A stretch of DNA of 64,000 bases from positions 1 through 64,000 of the forward strand of contig JADNRY010000177.1 of NCBI GenBank assembly GCA_015501585.1, given 5' to 3'. Below, piece after piece: positions 46,902 to 58,709 of the stretch. The position numbers and the translations under genes were made by a program. This DNA comes from Rhodocollybia butyracea (Eukaryota > Basidiomycota > Agaricomycetes > Agaricales > Omphalotaceae). The notes under the pieces were generated by a model that was not told the DNA's origin, made no database searches, and saw nothing but the letters and a program-made list of their open reading frames with translations. Each line of letters begins with the position of its first letter. Within the stretch, counting starts at the first letter, position 1.

Positions 46902-48655
46902 CCCCCCCTTGACTGGTGTCTAGGCCAAGCATTGTAACCCATTGCCTATGCATTGTCCTGTGGAGTGGCTTCGTGAATATGTCAGCGACGTTTTCTTTGT
47001 TGGACACGTAGATGACGTCGATGAGGCGTTTGACTATACAGTCACGGATGAAGTGTTCCCGAATCGAAATGTGCTTCATCTTGCTGTGAGCGTGGGGGTC
47101 ATGTGTACATGCAACCGTTCCTTGGTTGTCGCAGAACAAGGAAGTGGGAGCTTGCTGGGGAAATCCCAACTCGGAAAAGAAGTTTCTAAACCAAAGGACG
47201 TCTTTTGCGCAGTGAGTTGTGGCCAAATATTCGGCCTCACATGAGGATAGCGCGACAACCGATTGCTGTTTTGAGCTCCAGGAGAGCGGGGAGCCGTTCA
47301 TGAGGATGATGAATCCTGAGACGAATTTCCGACTTTCACCCATACTCCAGTCGGAGTCAGACAGCGCCTGAAAAAATGGGTAGCGTACCTTCTTTTGTCC
47401 TAGCCATAGAGAGAAAGAGATTGTCCCTTTGAGGTAACGGAGGAGGTGCTTTGCTGCGGTGACATGTGTGGGCCCATAGGTGGCCATGAATCTTGCGAGC
47501 TCCCACACAGTGTAGGCGATGTCTGGTCTGGTGCAAGTGCACAGGTACATGCTCTTCCCGACAACGGCAGTGTAAGGAAAGGATTGTACTTTCATTTCCT
47601 CCTCCGGAGCAAGATGCTCCATTGAGGGGAAAATCCGAGTACCAGGGTCCATAGGAGTTGAGACTGGCTTGGATTGTTCGAATCCAAACTCGCGGAGGAT
47701 CGATTCGATGTAAGCATGTTGGTCAAGGCGAATAATTCTGTTTTCTCTATCACGGGTTATGCCGCAACCAAGGTGGAAGGCTGGTTTGCCATTGTCTGTT
47801 ATGTCAAATAGTGATTCAAGTTGGTGAATGACTATGTCTGATTCAGCGGGAGGTATTGAGCTGATGAGCATGTCGTCAACACTCCTTGTTATTATGGATT
47901 TGCTGTTGCCTCTAAAGCGGACATAGATGCTCCAGTCGGATTTTGTTTGTTTGAATCCAATGGATTCAAGTTTGGTATTGAGTTCTAAGTACCATTGTCT
48001 CCCGATTGCTTAAGGCCATATAAGCCTTTATGCAGTCGCCAAAAGCCAGAACCGGTACCAGTAGGTTTCTTCATATAAATTTCTTCATCAAGTGGACCGT
48101 TGAGATATGCAGTTTTGACATTGATCTGGCAAAGCTCCATGTCGTGTTCTGCTATGATAGCGAGAACGGTGCGGATGGATTCCCACCTGGCTACAGAAGC
48201 GAATGTGTAGTTGTAGTCTTGTCCGGGGATCTGAGTGAAACCCTTTGCGACAAGACGGGCCTTGAATCTAGAGGTGAGACCATCACAGTCTCTCTTTATT
48301 TGTAGTACCCATTTACAACCAACGGGCTTGCGGTTTGGCAGGATGTCCTTGACTTCTTCATAGACTCCTTTCGCCTCCAGCAATTCGAGCTCCTCGTATA
48401 TTGCAGCGAGCCAGTGAGACCAGTAAACAGAGGATTTCGCATGTTGGATAGAAAGGGGGTCTTTTTCAGAAGGGTCATCGATTGGATCATGGAGAGCAGC
48501 TCCTACAAAGGATTCGGCGTTGACAAAAGATTGTGTGAGCAAATGTAAATCATTTGTTGTACAATCAACCTCTATTTCATTGTCGTCGGGGAGTTCAGAA
48601 GTTGCATGAGAATAGGGTTGGGTGCTCCAGTCATAGAAGTAGCCGTGACAAAGTT
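46876..48655 (-). pseudogene. copia-2 reverse transcriptase and RNase H
   Basis: RT begins near HATSELPDDNEIEVD, continues PVGCKWVLQIKRD, KARLVAKGFTQIPGQDYNYT and ELCQINVKTAYLNGPLDEEI to GLYGLKQSG. A one-base frameshift there separates it from RQWYLELNTKLES. The catalytic box reads SVDDMLI where copia RT normally has YVDD, so Tyr is replaced by Ser. RNase H follows with RKFVSGFIILMNGSPLSWSS, SSCEAEYLATTHCAKDVLWF, the FCDNQGT aspartate and KHISIREHFIRD. Frameshift and substitution both argue that it is inactive. Confidence 0.87.
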
Positions 48656-50120
48656 AACACAGTAACAAGCAGGAACATCAGGAAAACAGTCCTAGAGTAA
48701 TGTATTGAATATTACTCCAACTTAGCTTAAGTTATCGGAAATTATCAGAAATTACCCAAGTCATAAACTTACGAGGTATTACAAGGAATTTCGCGGCCCC
48801 CCTCAGCATATTATTCAAAATTAACAGAAATTAACAGTAAGTTAGACTTAAATAGCAGACCATTACATAGCAATTATTCAATGCTATTGGGACAGGACTT
48901 AGAAGACTCAAAGAAGCTTCAAAGAAACAACAGGAAAGCGAAGAATGATAGTTATTGCTACAAAAATACATGCAACTACTAGCTACAAAAAACTGGATTC
49001 TAATAACAAGCCATCTAACAACATCCCATGAACATCCAACTCCAGCGACCTGCAAAAAAAAAAAACTTAGCTCAAGAATAGCATTCAAGCAAAAGCAGAA
49101 GGAACACACCAAAAAATAGGAAGCGAGAAGATAAAGCAGCTATGAAATAGTTTAAGGTGGGAGAATGTAAGCAAGCAATGGCGTTCAGGTGAGAGACCAT
49201 GTACCTAGATATGTAGCTTCCCACATCAATGACTGGTCATGTCAGGACAATTCACATCATATGCATAGACCACTGAGGTGCTGATAAACGAAAATGCTAG
49301 TGTACAGAGTCGCCTAAAGTGGGAAATCCTGCGGAAACGATAAGAATCAGAACCGCGGTGTCAACAATACAGTTGCGCACCTTTCAAAGCCTCATGCGAC
49401 CTAAAATACTGTTGATCATATCTATTAACCCACGCTATAATGATATAAGAGCTTGGAGACTTGGCACGAAAAGAAAATGAGTGAAGAGAGGTGTTGGTGA
49501 AGGGAAGAAAGGACACGTATGTCCTGCCGTAAGTTGGCGCTGAGTTTTGTGCGCTCCCGGCACCACTCCCGTTGCCGGTAGTAACGGCGTATCATTTAAA
49601 TATGGACTTCAAATTTCTTATTCGAAGGCTACTTAATCCCGGGGATCTGGATGTACAAGACGTGATTCTTTGTGAGAATGCTCAACTCTGTAATCAAATC
49701 GTATTGAACAACTCGAGGGAGAGCTCAGTCAACAAATTAACGAGGTGCATCATGGGATGGATGCTTTATTGAAGGTTATGTACTGAATGAACTGTAAACC
49801 CTAGTATACACCATACTACAACATTGACTCATTTTATTTTTATTTTTTGGGCTCAGTAGCGCTACTTATTTGTGTATCGATTAGCAATTGATGTATTTCT
49901 ATGTATTAAAAGTCATCTAATTAAAATTTGATAATTTCAGATAATTTCAAGTAATCTTGAGGCTTGAAGTGAATTTGTGAAGCATTACCAGTTGATTATC
50001 AGTATTAACAGAAATTAATGTGAATATGTGAATCATTACCAGTTAATTATCAGTATTAACAGAACTTATCAGAACTTATCAGAACTTATGTAGATTTTTC
50101 GAGACATTATTCAGATACCG
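48656..50120. mobile_element. ~1.5-kb AT-rich insertion in copia-2, unclassified
   Basis: It separates the integrase/linker half of copia-2 from GYFYDWSTQPYSHATSEL at the RT side; in that frame a stop appears just outside. Both ends are crowded with short related strings: ATTATCAGAAATTA, ATTAACAGAAATTA and AACTTATCAGAACTTATCAG, direct on one side and inverted on the other (GATAATTTCAGATAATTTC). Such subterminal repeats are usual in non-autonomous DNA transposons. An A-run of about 13 is at 49,052. No long open frame was seen. Ends are approximate and no terminal repeat or target duplication could be fixed. Confidence 0.45.
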
Positions 50121-50725
50121 ATTTCCTGATGAAGGCGCGTGGCATGTTCAGAACGTCTAGGTCGACCGTCGGCCATAGGGACATCGCCATCAGCACTAGT
50201 AAGGGAGTGGATTAGGGTTATGTATGGTAGAGTCCATCAATGCGTACTCTTTTAGCTCAATGCATTGTAAATCTCCAGAACTCATAGTTTGAGAGGGATC
50301 ACTGCAGAGTAAGTTTTTAGTAGGTTATAGTTTTAGCAACGTCATTGCATACACTTTTGGCTTGATGCGTTGTTTTTCTCTCGGACTCTCTATGGTTGGG
50401 GAGGAAGGACTGCAGAGTAATATTTAGATAGGGTTTATAGGAAGGGGCGGTGTACGTGCCTTAGCTCTTCTCCATGAAGATCTACATCTGAAGACATTGT
50501 CAATTCAGAGGGCAGTCTAACAGGAAGGAATTAAGGTTATCACTGAGGAGTGAGACAATGCACGTACTCATCAGAGCCTTTGTTTAGTGGTAAGGATATG
50601 CGCTCTTCTAAAAGACGAGGATCATTGTTGAAAGAAGGTGTTGTTTGGAGATGAAGATCATCCCAGAGGATTTCTGAGAGCGGTGGGGATGGCAGGTTTT
50701 GTGGAAACCTGTGGAATTCCACGTC

Positions 50726-51546
50726 TCAACGCGCTCGTATGGTTTTCGAGTTGGGGAACCAAATTAAGTACCCCTTGGAATCGGGAGAGTAGCCAACAAA
50801 TCTTCCATGTTCGCCTCGAGGAACAGCCTTGCTTAACTGGTCGGAGTTTGTCTTCCTTGAGGTGACAAGTGCACCAAAAGGGCGAAGGTGAGAGAGGTTG
50901 GGTTTCGCCCGAAACCACCCATAGAACAGTGTGAGTTTGTCGGATAGGGATGAGTGAGGTACTCGGTTTTTAATGTGCGCTCCAGCCTGAGTACTAAGAG
51001 GCCAAAACCATGCAGAAAGGCCGCAGTCGACCAACATAGCTCGGGACATTCTCTCGAGGATTTGGTTAACCCTTTCAACTGCGACACCGTTTTGTTGAGA
51101 AGCATTGGGAACAGTCTTTTCGTAGGTGATGCCTTCGCTGGCACAGTAGTCTTGGAAAGCACCTTCTGTCAATTCGCCAGCATTGTCAATGCATAAGAAC
51201 ACAATTTGGTAACCTAGTTGTTTTTCAGCTGCTGCACAGAATTGAATGAAGCATTTGAGAGCGTCGGATTTGGATTTTAGAAAGAATATGATGATAAACC
51301 GAGAGAAGTCATCGATGAAGGAGATGAAATATCTGAAGTTGCCATATCCTAAAGGAAGTGGACCACAGATGTTGGAATGAACGCGGAATAGGGATGTGTT
51401 GCATGGTTTGTAGCATTGCAAGGAAATTTGAGTCGTTTAATGTTAGCGAGGGCACAGATCTGGCAGTTTTTGACTCTTACACTGTTGATATTTGCGGGAA
51501 GTCCAGTCGTGGAATCCCGCAGCCCTTTAACGTCTATATGGCCCAT
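50726..51546 (-). pseudogene. copia-2 GAG-pre-integrase and integrase core
   Basis: The zinc-binding-like segment MGHIDVKGLRDSTTGLPANI with CQIC, then HSNICGPLPLGYGNFRYFIS, SFIDDFSRFIIIFFLKSKSD, the FLCIDNAGE aspartate and VERVNQILERMSRAMLVDCG, correspond to the rve integrase core; RPFGALV is the usual C-terminal motif. A frameshift lies between the two named domains near 51,420. Integration enzyme of the element; non-functional here. Confidence 0.85.
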
Positions 51547-51869
51547 TAGACAGTGGTAAAACCCAGGCGACGGTTTGCCTCAGTTTTGCCATCAGGACTG
51601 AACATTGCGGTGATCGAAGGCACCATTGATGATTGATTGCAAAGATGTTTCTTGCTGATCCGCGGGTTGGATGGGTACAACTTCCATCTTGTAAAGGTCA
51701 TTAACAATGTTGCCTTTTGCAAAAGGTTTGCTGGCGGAGGTCAGGTAAGTGATTATGCCTTCACCTTGTGGTTTTAACGCCTTTCTTGTCTAGTCTTGAC
51801 TCTGATATAAGGTTGCATCTTGCTGAAGGTATATGAAGAACGTTTGAAATTGAAAAGGGTCACAGTTTT

Positions 51870-52178
51870 CTATTGAGCTTTGCATTGAGGATAATTTTTC
51901 CCTTTGCCTATTGCAGCGGCGGACAATGCTGAACCGAAATCAAAGACATTAAGCAGAGCTTCAAAAGCAATATAATTGTGGAAGATATGGCGGGAAGCTC
52001 CAGTGTCATGGTTGACACTGTCATCTTTTACGGTGTTTCCATTGAGGGCAATGACATTGATAACAACTTCCTCATTAATGTCTATGTTGTCGTCGTCTGC
52101 GTCTGGGTAGTTTGGAATCTGCGTCATATAGATGAGGGGGTTTAGATTTGCATGAACTATCATGGAGACAACACGCAT
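51870..52178 (-). pseudogene. copia-2 protease fragment
   Basis: Contains HDTGASRHIFHNYIAFEALL, a copia aspartic protease active site (DTGAS rather than DSGAT). The frame opens in truncated upstream sequence and closes soon after. The stretch to the integrase (51,550-51,870) is degraded. Confidence 0.7.
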
Positions 52179-52395
52179 ACTTTATCAGCAAAAGCATGTA
52201 CTGGGTGTCACTTTTGGGAGCACTAAATGAAGTTAAAGCAGTAATTCCTGCGCCATCTTGTGCTTTGAGAGGCCTACACTGCAGTCCATACAGGTATCTG
52301 ACTGCACATAAAGCATTAAACCTTACAATAATGGTATATAGTATGTTTTTTTTTTGTAGGATTCATCCAACCAAGTTGCAGTCTGTTCTCTTGCA

Positions 52396-55159
52396 ATGCT
52401 CATCCTGTACCTCATGAGGACATATGTTATTCTGAATATCACAAAAATATTGCGGATATCCGCAATCGCTCCCAGAAACAGCACCACGGACATTTGCAGT
52501 GATATAGATAACTGCTGTACTACCCTTCAAATCTTCTGGAGCTGCATCGCTGTGCTTGTTGCTTGCACTTGGGTATCAACTCACCCCATCATTCCAAGAT
52601 TGAAAGAAAAGAGGTGGAGGGGTATGGCAGAAAGGATAATCCTGATGATCATCATACTTATTGCACCGGAGATGATGGTATTTTGGGCATGTCAAGATTG
52701 GTACTCAGCAAAGAGACTTTCGAAAACTACGGTGTGGTAGTGCTAGCTGCCCTAGCGGTAGCTAGTACTCCACTTGTTACATTTACTATTAGTTTACTTT
52801 GATGTTCACTTATATGCTAGTTTATACTGTATCGCTTCATTCCCAATTATTAAATCACTCTTGACCTACAGTCTATTTTGTCTCACTTCTATTACTTACT
52901 ATTACTTACTACTTACTTGTCCCTTACTACACTTGCCCTATTCACCTCTTGTTCTCTTTATTATTGTGCTTGTGTTACACTTACGGCTTCGGGCTATTAT
53001 TTCCCCACTCCCTTATGTTTCTAGGATGTTGTCACATGTACGCCTACATGCCCAGCACTATTCCGATGCTACTCCGACGTTATACGTTGATCGCAAATCA
53101 TTAATTTGATCGGACTGCCGGACATACCGGGTATTCATCCCTCCCACTTCTCCTACATCGTTCCAGCCATCCCGCACTCCCCTCTCTCCAGGATTGTATC
53201 CCAAGGACGCATTGCACCTACTCTTGCGTCAGCCCAAACCGCTAGGCCGTACAAATATCCAGTAATTCAGAATTGAGTGTTTATTATCTCACATGTTTTA
53301 TTCCATCATTTATTTGATCTTACCATTTATCTTTTATCCATTATTCCCCTCCTTATCCTGAAGCTTCTCCGTACCTCCTAGGGTGTAGGCAACAGTTGTC
53401 GGAGCACACCTGAGCTGTGACGCTTGGAATTGGTCGCTCCATTCTGTCCCACCGACTGAGCTAGGTGGGAAGCTCTGTTTTCTAGTCATGTGTGTATCCT
53501 GCACTGCTCTGTCTTTCCCATCAGAAATCTGGAAGGCTAAAGGTATTTCTCCTTCGACCGGACTGATCTGTTCCCTTATCCGATCTCTCCGCATGAGTTT
53601 CACTATTTTATTAGCTTAGCAACTCGGCTACATTTATGTACCTTTACATACTTGTAGATTTATCAATTAATCCCCCTCTCTCTTCTCCCTTCTCCCAATC
53701 GATGCCTTATACTCTGTGACTCTTATATTGTGTGATTACGACGTTGCCAGCGAGTGCAACAAGTGCTGAGCTAAGTGTTAAGCTCATTGTGTTATTATTT
53801 CTATCTACTCTAGCCTACTTCTTAGGTTTAATACCTTCGAAGTGATATTTACTGCTACTTCTACATTGGACCCGACTGGAAGACCCCACCGGTCCTCGCT
53901 TGGACCAATCCTTCTTACTTCAACGGACTTTAAATTTCCGAATCCTTTGCTAAACTCACTAACCCCCTATCATGTTAGGGCTCAAATGGATGAAGACCCA
54001 TGCATATTTTGCCCTGATGGGAGGATTTGCTCTATACGAAGATGCAAAACTGATCTGTGTTTTATGAGTCATGCCGCTGAATATTGATGAAGGAGAACAT
54101 GCACAAATCAAGAACTTCCTTGGAGTTAACTCCAATGCGGAAAAAACCTCTGTTGATAGTGAGGTCAATGAACACTCCCTTCTCGTGCACGCTACTGTTA
54201 TTGGCCAGTTGAGCGAGAATGAAGTCAAGGACCACAGCCGCAGTGACGGGGTTTCAAAACTTCTTGCTGTTTTCCAGACTACTTGGTTGATTGTCCAACT
54301 TATGGCCAGAGTATGCCAGAGGCTACCTGTAACCGAGCTCGAGATCATGACCACTGCATTTGCTTTTATCAACCTCCTTGTATATTTTTTCTGGTGGAAC
54401 AAGCCACAGGGAGCTGGGTGCCATATCCGCATTCAATGAACCCGATGGCAAAATCAACAGCTCTGTGGTCATCACCAGTCCTCAGCCTCTATCACCATCT
54501 TCCACTCTTGATTTTGTAATGATTGAAAAGTGGGACAACAGGAATGATCTTACTACTACCACCCATTGACTTGGGCTGTCTAGCTGTCATCCTTTCCTAT
54601 TTTCTCTGTATACCGTCTATGATTATCTCCTTGTTCAGGTCACTCATTGTATACTCCAGGCTCTCTCACAGTTGATATGTCAGCTAATCTTTAGGCCACT
54701 AAAACTCTTGGTGCTGCTGCTCCTAATCACAGTCGGATGAGGACCAAAACATGCCAAAAAAGTTCATTCATTTGAATCTCACAATGGTGTCGAATCTAAT
54801 ATCATGGAAAGCATTTTCTTCTGTTGTGGGGCAGCATTGATATTCTGGACTATCCATTGCCCTGGATGGCTATTGGCGTTTTCAACAAGGCGGAACAACT
54901 TCTATGGTTGGTTTCTTCATTGATTGTATCCCAGCACTCTGGCTGGTCTTTGAGTGTGAGCCATTATATGTCTCGCAGCCGAGGCATAGCGGCCACCTTC
55001 ATACTCAAAATAGTACTCAGCACTGTGGCCATCCTTGGGCTGTTCCTATATCTACTTGCACAGCTTGCTCTCATTGCACTGGCATTCATGACTTTACGAA
55101 ATTTGCCTCCGGCAGCTTTTAAGACTGTCCAGTGGACAACCTGGATCCCTCACATTTAG
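52396..55159 (+). pseudogene. Large Agaricomycete transmembrane protein, interrupted
   Basis: The N-terminal part (52,396-52,737) has LQIFWSCIAVLVACTWVSTH, HPIIPRLKEKRW and a hydrophobic IILMIIILIAPEMMVFWACQ segment. This pattern is typical of a family of multi-pass proteins in mushroom genomes. The next conserved block, WMKTHAYFALMGGFALYEDA, only resumes at about 53,980, after some 1.2 kb of unrelated sequence. It is followed by an in-frame TGA (54,065-54,067) before MPLNIDEGEHAQIKNFLGVN. The third block (54,230-54,420) has LLAVFQTTWLIVQLMARVCQ, LPVTELEIMTTAFAFINLLV and FWWNKPQ. The C-terminus (54,824-55,159) has ILGLFLYLLAQLALIALAFM, LRNLPPAAFKTVQWTTWIPH and a normal stop. All family blocks are present in order, so it decayed recently. 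Function unknown. Confidence 0.7.
52738..53970. mobile_element. ~1.2-kb insertion or giant intron in the membrane-protein gene
   Basis: Pyrimidine-rich on the plus strand, with runs such as TTACTATTACTTACTACTTA and many CTCCC strings; no open frame of note. It lies exactly between two adjacent conserved blocks of the host gene. The right end CATGTTAG could serve as an acceptor, but no donor keeps the frame, so insertion is more likely than a normal intron. The left border has a small palindromic TAGTGCTAGCTGCCCTAGCG motif. Confidence 0.4.
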
Positions 55160-58100
55160 CTTTCATTTTAGACTGCAAATTACCTTATTCATTTATTATT
55201 TGCACATTCCGCACATTCCGTTCTTTGGTTCCTTACTTATTCTTACTTATTTTTGGTTCCCTACTTATTGTTATTTATGTATTTTATCTTGTCCACAATG
55301 ATGGCCCCTGGTCCCTTGGGCATGTATGTATATATGTAGGATTGTCTGCACTGATGGTCTCTGGTTTCTTGGCATGTATGTATATATCTAGGATACCATA
55401 TCACTTTGGTTCCCTATTTATTATTATTTATATGTTTATTGGTCTCCGGTTCATTGGCATGTACGTACATATGTAGGACACTCCCGATCCTGGCGTACCA
55501 GCCGGTTCCAATCTGTTTAATGGATCCCCAGCTTTGATTATGGGTTGAACCAGTTGTTCATCGACTCACTGAACTGAACTGGCAAAAACTCGACGCTCAG
55601 AAAGGTGAGCTTTAAAGCACTTTGTTGACAAATGCATTCAGTCTGCCATACAGAAAGCGAGTATAACTTCACCAGACTGACGACAATGAACAAAAGCCAT
55701 CTGAAAGCCTAACAACCCAAATGCAACTGGAAGTACTGACACAGTGTATGTATGGCCACTTACGAAAGGAAAACTTCTGTCAAGATTGGCCAAAACAAGA
55801 GTCATCGCATTTAACATTGGGCAACAATCCACAGAGGTTCGGTAGAGAGGCTTGACAAAGAGCTCGGACCCTCAGCAAATACGGCAGAGGGCAGAGACGG
55901 CCTACAGCCACAGCCTATGCCATTCCTAAACGCCAAATCAACACTATTCATACACCGTGTTGCACACATCTACACATACAATATAGCCTCAAAACAAGGA
56001 GCCACAACAGTGACTGCATCCCAAAGCAGTTCTAAAATAAGGATAATATGTCGAGAAACAACGAGCAAAAAAGCGAGAAGCTACCAACACTGTTCTTGAA
56101 ACCCCCCCCCTCCCCCCATATCAGATACTTGCAGAGGTATGTTGGAAGCAGGTATACATAAAGAGAGTAACACTGCAGTATAGTGTCGGTGTATCAGCAG
56201 TGTGTCAGTGTAGCATCTGGAACAGCAACGTGACATACGTAATCGGTAAATTCCTTCTTCGAACCTGCATTCTACTACCAATCCAATGTGCTCTTAGTTC
56301 CAGAAACACAACTATCAGAGTCATCCTTGGTACGCGTACACCTTGCTACATCCAGTGTACCTCAACACTCAAGGAAGGGTGTCAGAGATCATATCAAGGC
56401 CTCGTTGATACCACAGCATAGCTTGATAAACCGAATCTGAGGTGATGAGTCATCATGCTCCATAGTTATTAGCTGAGCGCTGAACCCAGGTCTTGCCTGA
56501 GCAAGCGATATAAGTGGTGTATAGAGGAGTAAGAGTGCACAATGAGAATGAAGCTGCATGCATATCCGGATGTTCGCAGAGCGGCATTGGGCCGGAGCGC
56601 CTCAGGCAGGTCAATGCAATTTCTCATTCTCATTTGTTGACACATCAAACGGCAAACGCAAGGAATCATAAACAGCAGCAGTAGCAGCATAACCTGCAGA
56701 TTCCTCCTTTCGAACTAAGCTTCAGCGCTTCAGCATCCAATTACATTGATCCTGCTTTGAGAAGCCCAAGCTGTCAAACATGCACACCAAGCAGCTGCAT
56801 TTGGATACTCATAAAATCATCCCTTCCCATCGGAAATTGTATTGTTGTATGAAGGGTCAAGGGTTTGTTGATTTCACAGCTTCAGTGAAACAAGCTGGAA
56901 ACAAGCCAGATAAGCCGCAGCATGCCAGGGATATTGAATCTTGATTAAACAAGTGATAGAGCTCTAGAGGTGTGCAGGAGGGGAGGAGGGAAGCGCTGAT
57001 GACAGGAGAGTACTGTGTCAAAGATGTTCAGCGCTGAGCAGAAAGGTGAACTTTAAAGCTACACCACAAGAATATCGGATGCTGGTAGGTCGGAACCAGG
57101 CACAAGTGCTTGAGAACAATTTTGAAAACGGAGTTACATGCAAGATAGCGCCATGTCATGCTACTTGGTCTCGAGCAACAAGGGAAGATTGAATCTCATA
57201 CATCCTGCTTCCAACCCAAAAATCCCAACCATCAGTGCATCTCAACATGTACATGCTGTACTGAGCATCTCAGAAATCCATCCTCCCTTCCCACTGGAGA
57301 TTATATGCCATATCACAGGAAACAATTCCGAACGAACCAAAAGTGCTATCCTTTGAAGAATTACGGTGCGGGATAGGCAGGTTTCGAGCACTCTGTCCCT
57401 TCCCCATTCTGCCTCATTCAACATCAGCGGAAGAGGAGACAACGTATGTATGATGTATTCCTTCCCTGAGCCAACCTAACTCTGTCTTCCGCACAACAAG
57501 ACTGCAAGAACCCTGACTGCTAGTGATCTTGATGCATGACACCGAGCCACACAGTAAGGGGAAACAAGCCTGGAAAGCTGTCGCGTTCCTTGGTGCCGGT
57601 GAATGCCTAAAACTCTCCTTGTCAGCATGAGACAGTATGCAGGATAGCAAAAACATCTTCCTCGAGGCCTCGAGATTCAAGATGATTTCCAAGCGCCGGT
57701 GATGTGTGTAACATGGAGGCCTGTTTGGGTACAGAACGCATGGTTGAGAAGGGAGAGGAATGGAAAGCTGGTGCGCGTTGAAGACTTCAAGGTCAAAGGT
57801 ATGACAAAGAAGATTATTTTCAATGGGTTGTAGACGCATGGCCTGACGGCGATGCAATAATGACAAGTAGTGCTAGTGAGCCCAGGACGGGCATATTGAA
57901 TATTGAGATCTTGGGAAGTTATGACAGTGAGGAAACTAATTTTGAGAATCAATATACTACATACCTCAACCAGCTGCAGTGCATTCCAAAGATATGCATG
58001 TCCAACTGGAGTTACCCTTGCTTTCCACCAACGTCCAAAATCGCCTGAGCCCTGTTATTGACAGAAGCGGGCCACGTCGTATCAACTCCTTGCACTGAAG

Positions 58101-58709
58101 GCAGTCAAACATATAATGCCACGTCTCCAGGATACTACCACAATATGTAAGTAGTTAGCAGAAGTGCAAAAGTACAACAAACTTGCCAGATTTATAGCAA
58201 AACACCATACATCATGACACCAGAAGCAAGCGCCTGAGGATATTCATGTTATCCGACAAGAGCATTCTTCCCCTGCTAATCATGTTTGAGTCAAAAGGGA
58301 ATGCCGTGTCCAGAAAAAGCAGAAACAGGACAACGGGCGCTGGTGGCTGGGGGCACTGACTATTTGCCCGTGTGGCTAGTACTCGCATTCATGAATGTGA
58401 AGTAGTGAGGTTGAATGAAGTTGAATATGATATTGAATTATGGATATTTTCCCATATTGTGTGGGCGAGAATCGCGAGTGAAAAAGATAGAGCAAAAAAC
58501 AACATGAAATTAGAAGTTGAAAATTGAAAGGCTCTCCACGTGTGACGGTAGTCACACAAAGAGATACTCGGAATGACAGGGATAGCGCTGGATTCAAAGT
58601 AAACTAATCTCTATCTACGTACAATCGAGTCTTATATAGGGTGGAAGGATCGGTCCAGCAGGGATTGATCCGTACTGTTACATACGCGTTAGGGGTTAGG
58701 GGCTAGGGG
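55160..58709. other. Gene-poor stretch, nothing recognisable
   Basis: About 3.5 kb without a supportable gene. Two sites share 'GAAAGGTGA(G/A)CTTTAAAGC' (55,601 and 57,043). A C-run with near-homopolymer CCCCCCCCC TCCCCCC is at 56,101-56,117. Minus-strand open frames at 55,638-55,832 and 57,414-57,866 show no family motif. Confidence 0.35.

Larger units (their letters stand above)
46695..52178 (-). mobile_element. Ty1/copia element copia-2, 5'-truncated and interrupted
   Basis: In element sense the order is protease (about 52,180-51,870), GAG-pre-integrase and integrase (51,546-50,726), a degraded linker (about 50,720-50,120), a 1.5-kb insertion, RT (48,620-47,880), RNase H (to 46,876) and the 3' LTR. 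Gag and the 5' LTR are missing; homology stops near 52,180, next to a membrane-protein gene. Several frameshifts and an altered RT catalytic box show it is dead. It belongs to a different copia lineage from copia-1, judging by the quite different RT and integrase sequences. Confidence 0.88.

Noticed and set aside
57414..57866. A 150-codon minus-strand gene
   Set aside because: No motif, no plausible introns, and composition like the surrounding non-coding sequence.
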